From NCBI GenBank assembly GCA_900555075.1, contig USJO01000005.1:1-49349 (forward strand): DNA of 49,349 bases. Direction: 5' to 3'. This document shows positions 43,222-49,349 of the stretch, piece by piece. Source of the stretch: an uncultured Clostridium sp. Its GTDB lineage: Bacteria; Bacillota; Clostridia; TANB77; CAG-508. Below the pieces are notes generated by a model that saw only the letters and a list, made by a program, of their open reading frames with translations, ran no database searches and was not told the origin of the DNA. The stretch's first letter is position 1, and every line of letters starts with the position of its first letter. The translations under genes and the position numbers were made by a program.

Positions 43222-43942
43222 ATGGAACTAAGATTACAAAAATACTTAGCTGAAGCAGGAATTGCTTCAAGAAGAAAGTGTGAAGAGTACATATTACAAG
43301 GCAGAGTAAAAGTGAATGGAAAAATAAGTACTCAGCTTGGAACCAAGGTCATACCAGAAAATGATAATATTGAATTTGATAATAAGCCAGTACCAAAGCC
43401 AAAAGAAGAACACACATATATATTATTAAACAAGCCAATAGATTATGTAACAACAGCAAAGGATCAATTTGGAAGACAAACTGTATTAGATTTAGTAAAG
43501 ACAAAAAAAAGACTAATTCCAGTAGGAAGGCTAGATATGTATACATCAGGGGCATTAATATTAACAGATGATGGCGACTTTGTATACAAAATAACACATC
43601 CAAAATATGAAATAACAAAAACCTATACAGTAACCTTAAAGGGAAAGGCAACTATAGAGGACGTTAAGAAACTAGAAAATGGAGTAGACATAGGTGATTT
43701 TGTAACAAGTAAAGCAAAAGTAAAAATTTTAAAAATAGATGAAGAACAAAACAAATCTAGACTAGAAATAACAATTAATGAAGGAAAAAACAGACAAATA
43801 AGGAGAATGTGCGAAGCTATACGGCAAGAAAGTATTAGCACTTCACAGAAGTAAAATAGGAAATATTGGAGTAAAAGACTTAAAAATAGGGACATGGCGC
43901 TATTTAAAACAAAAAGAAGTTGACGAATTGCTAAAAAATTGA
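43222..43942 (+). CDS. rluB: Ribosomal pseudouridine synthase, RluB/RsuA family, one CGG +1 shift
   Basis: S4-domain plus synthase-domain enzyme modifying large- or small-subunit rRNA. The catalytic Asp105 lies in GRLDMYTSGALILT, and NRQIRRMCEAIGKKV is the conserved C-terminal motif. The frames are 43222-43821 and 43823-43942. Omitting C43822 gives 239 aa, normal for RluB. The join restores the invariant-like EAIG, with glycine at the shift. Without the shift the protein stops at 43854 and loses about 35 residues. AAAGGAAT precedes the ATG. Its C-terminal coding region contains the -35 element of the next gene. Confidence 0.94.
43822..43825 (+). other. +1 frameshift site CGGC in rluB
   Basis: Codon context ATA-CGG-C. 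Skipping C43822 gives M-C-E-A-I-G-K-K-V-L, the conserved C-terminal RsuA/RluB motif. Confidence 0.94.
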
Positions 43943-43948
43943 TATACT
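43920..43948 (+). promoter_or_regulatory. Promoter of the winged-helix gene
   Basis: TTGACG (43920-43925) and TATACT (43943-43948) with a 17-base spacer. The -35 lies inside the last codons of rluB. Confidence 0.72.
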
Positions 43949-43977
43949 AATTAGAGAATAAAAAGGAGGAACTTTTT

Positions 43978-44913
43978 ATGGTAGAAGATGAAGAAATAAA
44001 AACAAGCATATCACCATTTGCAATGAGAGAAGGAGAAATAAAGACCTTTGATGGTAAAGATGGATATATCTCAATTAATCAAATAATCAATAAAATAAAT
44101 ATAGGACATATAACAGATATACATTTCAAAATTCTAGAGTTGGTCAATGAATTTGAATTTATAACCTCAAGACAAATATATCAAATACTTGAAGCAAGAG
44201 GAGAGAATTTAAAGTCCCAAGATAAACTAAATAATAAGCTAGACCAATTAATAAAAATGAAAATTTTAACAAGATATTATTTTACAGCAGAAGAAGGAAA
44301 AGGAATATATAGAATTTATTGCTTAGAAAAAATGGGAAAATATCTATTAAATTCAAGAGGAATAGAATGCAAATGGCAACCAACAGATAACACAAAACCA
44401 GTAGGTATGATAAAGAAAAGACTAGCAGGAAATCAAGTAATAATATCATACTTAAGAAAAGTAAAAGCCTTTGATAGTTACAAAGTAAAACCAGTATTTA
44501 CAGCCAAACAAATAGGAAAAAACTTTAAACTGCATGCAGGAATAAAACTAAGCAAAGCAGGAAAATCAGCAGACTTAGTATTTGAAGCAGTAAGAAGGGA
44601 AGAAAACTGGGAAAAGAAATTAATCGACAAAATGAATTTATTAAAAGACTTCTATGAGAACTTTGTACAATTTGATTCTGGATATGAAATAAAACCACAA
44701 CTAGTTTTATTATGTGAAGATGACAAACACACAATAGAAACGTTCAAAGTTATAGTATCAAATAATCTAGAAATATCAAACATGAAAATCTGCTTTACAA
44801 CAGATTTAAAACAAAATAGTACAAGTTTAGTAAATTCATTAACAGAGTTTGTATTAGATGAAACAACAGAAAAATACAAAATACAAGAATTGAATTTGAA
44901 GATATTAGAATAA
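43978..44913 (+). CDS. Winged-helix protein, Replic_Relax-like
   Basis: A 311-aa protein with a winged-helix region at about 45-125 (DIHFKILELVNEFEFITSRQ, then IYRIYCLEKMGKYLL). The remainder is mixed alpha/beta and resembles the replication-relaxation family often found beside plasmid and conjugation genes, and it may have a nuclease-like core. The assignment is tentative. It converges on the VirD4/TraG-like ATPase gene and shares a bidirectional terminator, which strengthens a transfer- or plasmid-related origin. AAAGGAGG precedes the ATG. No in-frame CGG is present. Confidence 0.65.
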   Translation: MVEDEEIKTSISPFAMREGEIKTFDGKDGYISINQIINKINIGHITDIHFKILELVNEFEFITSRQIYQILEARGENLKSQDKLNNKLDQLIKMKILTRYYFTAEEGKGIYRIYCLEKMGKYLLNSRGIECKWQPTDNTKPVGMIKKRLAGNQVIISYLRKVKAFDSYKVKPVFTAKQIGKNFKLHAGIKLSKAGKSADLVFEAVRREENWEKKLIDKMNLLKDFYENFVQFDSGYEIKPQLVLLCEDDKHTIETFKVIVSNNLEISNMKICFTTDLKQNSTSLVNSLTEFVLDETTEKYKIQELNLKILE

Positions 44914-44923
44914 AGTGCGTTAG

Positions 44924-44964
44924 AAAACGTAGGAAGTAATTTTCAAGATTATTTCCTACGTTTT
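44924..44964. terminator. Bidirectional terminator
   Basis: AAAACGTAGGAA (44924-44935) pairs exactly with TTCCTACGTTTT (44953-44964), and a 5-bp AT extension brings the stem to about 17 bp around a 7-base loop. It serves both convergent genes. Confidence 0.95.
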
Positions 44965-44968
44965 ATTA

Positions 44969-47296
44969 TTATTTTTTATTATTGTTCAAATTAAAGCTAA
45001 TTGCATCTTCATTATTAAATAAGTAACTTGAATCAGTTGTGTCAGTTTGAACTGGATCAATTTCCATATCCTCTTCATCAAAGTCTACAAGCTCTGGGTT
45101 AAATTTTTGTTTCTTAGATTTTTTGTTTTCTTCGTGTAATATTCCACTATTAAATTTATCAAAATTGTAATCTTTAACTTTATGAGGCTCTTTATATTTT
45201 GCTTCTAGAAAATCTACAGTACCATAGTTTACTACATTTTTACCCTTTTTATCCTTGGTCTTATAAATACAAGTTTTGAATTTTAAACCTTGTATTTTAG
45301 CAATTCTCATAGTATTTTTCCATTCCCAATTTATACCATCAATTTTACTTGCATTATAGTCATTTTTAAGAGACCACTCACGTCTTTCTCCAAATTCTTT
45401 TTCCCACCAAGCATATTCTTCAGGAGTACAGTTACCAAAAGTTATTTTAGTTGGGCAGTTTGATAAAAGATTTTGCATAAATGGACTATGTACTCCACCT
45501 AGGTTATTCAAACTTTGAGCTGATAAAATTGTACCAACTTTAAATTTTCTATATAATGTAAACATATCAGAGAAGAAAGGACTTGCATATTTGTCGAATT
45601 CGTCTACATATAAGAAATATGGTATTCTTGTTTTATCAGTACCTGGACGACCTTCAACTGCACACATAAATAATGTTAGGAAGAAACGTCCAAAACCTTG
45701 ATGAGCAGTACCACCAATATCAGCTGGTCTAGTACATATTAAAATAATTTCTCCGTTTTTTAACACATCATTAAAGTTTAGATTATTACGTCTTTTACAA
45801 ATTATATCTCTTACAGAAGCTGCTCTTAATAACTCTTCAAGCTGAGCTGTAGCAAAATGTACATATCTTTGCATATCACTACGACCTTTTGACTCTTTAT
45901 AAAAATGTTGTTCAAAATAAGCAATTTGGAATTGGTATTTTTCAACTAAATCTGGCTCAGTTTTCAAGTCTTCGCATAATTCTTCAACTAAATCAAAATT
46001 CGTCAAACAATGTAGTAAGTCTTCTAAAGTAGGCAAGTCTCCATTATGACGTCTTGGGTACATTTCACCTAAGAACACACATATATTTTGTATAGCTTGA
46101 TAAGCTAAATCCTTCATATAAGCAAGCTCAGCTGTTGCACTTGCAGCATTATATAAACCTTCTAATGTTAAGGCAATCATTAAACCTGCAAGAGATGGTG
46201 AAGGCAAAGTGAATGGATTTAAACCTGGAGAATTAGCATCAAATGGATCTATAATATGTGTTGGTATTCCGAAGTTTTTAGCAACATCAGCTATTTTATA
46301 AGTTTGCTCATGATCTGGTGTAAGTGAAGCCAAACCTAAATTTTTATAAACAATAGTACCATCAGGCATTGTTCCATACACCAATTTTTTTATATGTTCT
46401 TTATAAGCATTTTCCTTACCTTGTGCGGGTGAAATCATATCCAATCTAAAGTTAGCATTTAAGTAATCTTTACCATAAGGACAGTCTAATACAGCAAGTC
46501 CATTCTTTAAAGCACTATATCCCATTTCTTTAGAAGTTTCACGTAAGAAATATTTTTTTTCTAAATCTCTTGCCATCATAGGTTCCATAATTAAAGCAGA
46601 TTTTCCTGTACCAGAAGGACCTATAATTAAAGTGGTTTCAAATCTTCTTTTTTCTAATAATTTTACTGGTTTACCAGTTGACCTATCTGTACATAGAGTT
46701 ACTTCAAAACTATAAGGTCCAGTACCTTCTGGAGAGTTTGTAATATCTATTCCTCCATAATCAAGGATAGAGTCTTGGAAGTTGTTAGGAAAAATTGGGT
46801 CATTAATTATTTTATATAACCAGAAAAATAATTTATAAAATGTCATTAATAATATATAAATTGGAGTTAGTGAAAGTGCTCTTTTTGTAGCTCTAGCAAA
46901 TGTTGATAAAAATGTATTTGCATTAGGCACAGACATTACACCAATCCAAGCTAATCTATTAAGCCATTGAATAGCCATTGAAATTCCTATAATATAGAAG
47001 GCAACCCAAAAAGCATAAAAGAATGAAAGCTTTACTTTGTCTGATTTAGCAAATTTTGATGGAATTGAAAATGCATATGCAAAAATTGGACAAGCTAAAG
47101 CAAATGTATATTTAATCGGTCCCCAATAATTTACTGACATTCCAGTAGAACATAAGAAAATTAATTCAACAATTCTATCTATTAAAATATAAGCAGTTAA
47201 CAATGTTAATATATATGTAAAGAATGTATTTCTATCTGTTTTTAAGAGTTTTAAAAATTTATCCAATAACTTCACCGTTAATTCCTCCAATAACAT
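44969..47296 (-). CDS. VirD4/TraG-family coupling ATPase
   Basis: A 775-aa membrane-anchored ATPase related to type IV coupling proteins, which feed DNA or protein into conjugation channels. Four to five hydrophobic segments occupy about residues 25-165. Walker A is GPSGTGKS (226-233) and Walker B ends with Asp565-Glu566 in FLYVDEFDKY. Further motifs are SLNNLGG and the GNCTPEEYAWWEKEFGER stretch. The last 80 residues are charged and low in complexity. No relaxase or other T4SS genes are in view, so it may be a chromosomal orphan or the edge of an integrated element. Its GC content looks slightly higher than that of its neighbours. Confidence 0.85.
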   Translation of the reverse strand: MLLEELTVKLLDKFLKLLKTDRNTFFTYILTLLTAYILIDRIVELIFLCSTGMSVNYWGPIKYTFALACPIFAYAFSIPSKFAKSDKVKLSFFYAFWVAFYIIGISMAIQWLNRLAWIGVMSVPNANTFLSTFARATKRALSLTPIYILLMTFYKLFFWLYKIINDPIFPNNFQDSILDYGGIDITNSPEGTGPYSFEVTLCTDRSTGKPVKLLEKRRFETTLIIGPSGTGKSALIMEPMMARDLEKKYFLRETSKEMGYSALKNGLAVLDCPYGKDYLNANFRLDMISPAQGKENAYKEHIKKLVYGTMPDGTIVYKNLGLASLTPDHEQTYKIADVAKNFGIPTHIIDPFDANSPGLNPFTLPSPSLAGLMIALTLEGLYNAASATAELAYMKDLAYQAIQNICVFLGEMYPRRHNGDLPTLEDLLHCLTNFDLVEELCEDLKTEPDLVEKYQFQIAYFEQHFYKESKGRSDMQRYVHFATAQLEELLRAASVRDIICKRRNNLNFNDVLKNGEIILICTRPADIGGTAHQGFGRFFLTLFMCAVEGRPGTDKTRIPYFLYVDEFDKYASPFFSDMFTLYRKFKVGTILSAQSLNNLGGVHSPFMQNLLSNCPTKITFGNCTPEEYAWWEKEFGERREWSLKNDYNASKIDGINWEWKNTMRIAKIQGLKFKTCIYKTKDKKGKNVVNYGTVDFLEAKYKEPHKVKDYNFDKFNSGILHEENKKSKKQKFNPELVDFDEEDMEIDPVQTDTTDSSYLFNNEDAISFNLNNNKK

Positions 47297-47310
47297 ATTT
47301 ATACATATAT

Positions 47311-47339
47311 ATTATCCTATAAAAGTCGAAAAAAAACAA
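47311..47339 (-). promoter_or_regulatory. Promoter of the coupling ATPase gene
   Basis: On the minus strand TTGTTT (47334-47339) and GATAAT (47311-47316) have a 17-base spacer, upstream of the start at 47296. The leader is very short. Confidence 0.55.
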
Positions 47340-47410
47340 GTCTTTTTAGTAATTTTATCATAAAATTTACCATAAACTTGTATTAACAACACGGAAATGG
47401 AGGCAAATGA

Positions 47411-49018
47411 TTGAAAAAAAATAAACAGAGCTTTATGCAAGGTGTAATGATATTAATGTTATCACAAATTATCATAAAACTTGCAGGACTTGTATATAAA
47501 ATATATCTTACAAATAAACAGGGCTTTGGAGATACAGGTAATGCTATATTTTCTGCGGGCTTCCAAGTTTATACTTTATTTTTAGCAATATCTTCTATTG
47601 GTGTGCCAAATGCAATATCACAAATGATATCAGCAAAGGTAGCATTAGGAGACAATAAGGGAGCATATAGAATATTTAAAGTTGCAATTTCTATATTTGG
47701 TGGCATAGGATTTATAGGTACAACAGTTTTATTTTTGAATGCAAATAAAATTGCTAATAATTATTTAGGAATACCTGAGGCAGAAATGACAATAATGGCT
47801 CTAGCACCATCTATATTTATTGTTGCAGTTTCATCAGTGCTTCGAGGATATTTCAATGGAAGAGAAAAAATAAGGATAACAGCAAATTCACAATCTTTAG
47901 AGCAGATATTAAAAACAATACTAACAATAATAATGGTAGAGATTTTGTCTACTTTATCAAAGAAAAATACTGCTACAATAGTTGCAGGAGCGGCAATTGC
48001 AGCAACTATTTCAACTTTTTTCAGCTTTGCTTATTTGTATATTTTATATTTTAAGAATAAGCAAGAAATATGGAAGGACGTTATAACTTCAACATTAAAG
48101 GAAAGAGAATGCATAAGTAGGATAATAAAAAATATATTATATATATCATTTCCAATAACTATAACTTCACTACTTGCTACAGCAAACAAAACAATTGATA
48201 CATTTACAATTGTAAATATAATTGGTAAATATATGGATAGAGAAAATGCCAAATTCCAATATGGGATTTTAAGTGGGAAAGTTGAAGGTTTAGTAGTCTT
48301 ACCATATTCTTTTAATATAGCATTTGCAATAACACTAGTTCCAACAATTTCAGCAGCTCAAGCTAGAGGAGAAATAACTCAGGCAATTAAAAGAATAAAA
48401 TTTTCAATATTAGCAACAATATTAATAAGTCTGCCATGTACAGCAATTTTATTCATTTTTGCAGAGCCAATATTAAAACTACTTTTTCCAAACGCATATT
48501 TAGGAAAAACAATGCTTAAGTTGAGCTCGCTGAGTATAATCTTCGTAGCAATTACACAAACTATAGGAGGAGTACTACAAGGGTTAAAAAGAGTAAAGGA
48601 ACCAGCAATTGCTATTGGTATAGGTGCAATTGTTAAACTAACTTTAAATGTTGTATTATTACAAATTAAAGATTTAAATATTAATGGTGCAATAATATCA
48701 ACAATAATTAGTCACATAATAACATTTATAATAAGTTTTTATTATCTAAAAAAATATGTACCTATCAACTTTAATATAATAAAATTTGTATTAAAACCAA
48801 TTGTGACCACAACTATTATGGTATTAATTTCATTAACTACATATAGTAATTTGCAAATATGTATATCACAAAACTTAAACTTAATCTTTTCATTAATAAT
48901 AGGAGGAATATCATATGTAATAGCAATAGTTTTTCTAAGAATACTATCAAAAGAGGAAATTTGTATGTTGCCATATGGAAATAAAATTTACAAAACAAGA
49001 AACCGAAAGATACTGTAA
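47411..49018 (+). CDS. Lipid flippase of the SpoVB/MurJ/MOP superfamily
   Basis: A 535-aa polytopic protein with about 14 membrane segments. The N-terminus (FMQGVMILMLSQIIIKLAGL and GNAIFSAGFQVYTLFLAISS) and the mid-protein AITLVPTISAAQARGE match the polysaccharide-flippase group that includes SpoVB and YtgP. These proteins move lipid-linked precursors such as lipid II. SpoVB acts in the spore cortex, while YtgP/MurJ acts in vegetative cells; sequence alone does not decide between them. The start is TTG 47411 behind GGAGGC; the nearby ATG 47407 runs into a stop. Confidence 0.9.
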   Translation: MKKNKQSFMQGVMILMLSQIIIKLAGLVYKIYLTNKQGFGDTGNAIFSAGFQVYTLFLAISSIGVPNAISQMISAKVALGDNKGAYRIFKVAISIFGGIGFIGTTVLFLNANKIANNYLGIPEAEMTIMALAPSIFIVAVSSVLRGYFNGREKIRITANSQSLEQILKTILTIIMVEILSTLSKKNTATIVAGAAIAATISTFFSFAYLYILYFKNKQEIWKDVITSTLKERECISRIIKNILYISFPITITSLLATANKTIDTFTIVNIIGKYMDRENAKFQYGILSGKVEGLVVLPYSFNIAFAITLVPTISAAQARGEITQAIKRIKFSILATILISLPCTAILFIFAEPILKLLFPNAYLGKTMLKLSSLSIIFVAITQTIGGVLQGLKRVKEPAIAIGIGAIVKLTLNVVLLQIKDLNINGAIISTIISHIITFIISFYYLKKYVPINFNIIKFVLKPIVTTTIMVLISLTTYSNLQICISQNLNLIFSLIIGGISYVIAIVFLRILSKEEICMLPYGNKIYKTRNRKIL

Positions 49019-49182
49019 AATAGCCTGTTACAGGAAACAAGTATCTTAAAAAGATTGAAAAATAAAGAAAAATAAAAAAACATAATAAAAAAAAAAGAAG
49101 GATTTTAGCTAAATATGGCGAATTATCTAAATAGTAGGTACACATCTACACTAAATCAAACTTTTATAGGAGGTAGTTTTAA

Positions 49183-49349
49183 ATGAACAAAGCTGAATTA
49201 ATCGCAGCAATAGCTGCAAAAACAGGAGATACTAAAAAGGGAGCAGAAGCATCTGTAAATGCATTTGTTGATGTAATAACAGAAGCACTAATTGAAGGAG
49301 ATAAAGTTCAATTAGTTGGATTTGGTTCTTTTGAAGTAAGAAAAAGAGC
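49183..49349 (+). CDS. hup: HU-family DNA-binding protein (partial, cut by window end)
   Basis: The first 55 codons of a histone-like HU protein: MNKAELIAAIAAKTGDTKK, then LIEGDKVQLVGFGSFEVRKR. This covers the dimerisation helices and the start of the beta arm. The gene continues past the window. TAGGAGGTAG lies before the ATG at 49183. The gap 49019-49182 is A-rich, and I see no clear promoter in it. Confidence 0.95.
   Translation, partial: MNKAELIAAIAAKTGDTKKGAEASVNAFVDVITEALIEGDKVQLVGFGSFEVRKR

Noticed and set aside
5946..43825. Homopolymer sequencing error as the cause of the breaks.
   Set aside because: The inserted C is never in a C-run except next to CC in alr, and A- and T-runs, the error-prone tracts here, show no breaks. 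A systematic C-before-GG error is not fully excluded and is left as the main thing to check in reads.
5946..43825. CGG reassigned to another amino acid or to stop.
   Set aside because: Triplet reassignment does not restore the frame. Downstream protein similarity is in the +1 frame in all 14 cases.
5946..43825. prfB-like stimulation by an upstream Shine-Dalgarno sequence or a shared slippery codon.
   Set aside because: Upstream contexts and P-site codons differ at all sites, and no common AGGAGG-like stretch or hairpin is seen nearby.
5796..43942. The eleven split genes are pseudogenes in a decaying genome.
   Set aside because: Each has exactly the same type of break (extra C before GG). 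There are no internal stops in the resumed frame, no deletions and full conservation downstream, and several are essential. Decay would give mixed lesions.

Overview
The window is very AT-rich, with strong AGGAGG-type ribosome sites, many TTG and GTG starts, TTGACA/TATAAT promoters and U-tract terminators. It carries sporulation genes (spoIIAA-spoIIAB-sigF, spoIID, spoIIQ-like), a Gly/Ala interpeptide ligase, FtsEX with PcsB/EnvC-like proteins and a SufCB pair. This points to an endospore-forming member of the Bacillota, most likely an uncultured gut-type Clostridia (inference). No tRNA, rRNA, CRISPR array, insertion sequence or prophage was seen.

The central observation concerns decoding. 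Eleven genes break into two or three reading frames, at 14 points in total. Each break sits at an in-frame CGG triplet, and the correct protein continues in the +1 frame, so that C is skipped and GGN is read as glycine. The genes are alr (2 sites), radA (2), rarA, an HD-domain gene, sigF, hlyIII (2), proS, the transketolase C-half, ftsX, a polytopic membrane protein and rluB. A by-eye scan of every CGG in the window found no other in-frame CGG in any gene, while CGT, CGC and CGA are used normally for arginine. With the C skipped, the eleven proteins have normal family lengths, and at about seven sites the restored residue is a glycine conserved in the family. Several of these genes are essential. 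The simplest reading is that CGG is an unassigned codon that triggers efficient +1 frameshifting or quadruplet (CGGN = Gly) decoding. A systematic sequence error is the alternative to exclude. Such genes are annotated here as intact CDSs with the skipped base stated.

Layout. 0-10 kb: class A PBP, cysS, dCMP deaminase, FemAB-like ligase, alr, ftsH, radA. 10-18.8 kb: lipoprotein, glmS, ruvA, rarA, HD protein, a divergent SecD and a small membrane protein, rhodanese, dGTPase-like protein. 18.9-22 kb: a large surface papain-like protease with Ig-like repeats. 22-25.5 kb: the sporulation cluster. 25.6-29.2 kb: sufC-sufB, hlyIII and convergent glyA. 29.4-30.8 kb: a radical SAM/SPASM enzyme followed by a 33-codon peptide gene, a candidate RiPP locus. 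30.9-34.6 kb: proS, split transketolase, pilin-like protein. 34.8-40.1 kb: ftsE-ftsX, two tandem M23 peptidases and an S41 protease, a cell-division hydrolase module. 40.1-43.9 kb: membrane protein, lspA, rluD, rluB. 44-49.3 kb: a winged-helix protein convergent with a VirD4/TraG-like coupling ATPase, a SpoVB/MurJ-type flippase, and the start of an HU gene cut by the window end.

Most genes face right in short operons with 1-4 bp overlaps (alr/ftsH, rhodanese/dGTPase, sufC/sufB, tkt halves, ftsE/ftsX, membrane protein/lspA/rluD). Only glyA and the coupling ATPase face left. Four diverged copies of a TAGGGGCGGAC-type palindrome lie in intergenic gaps. No gene-free stretch exceeds about 210 bases.
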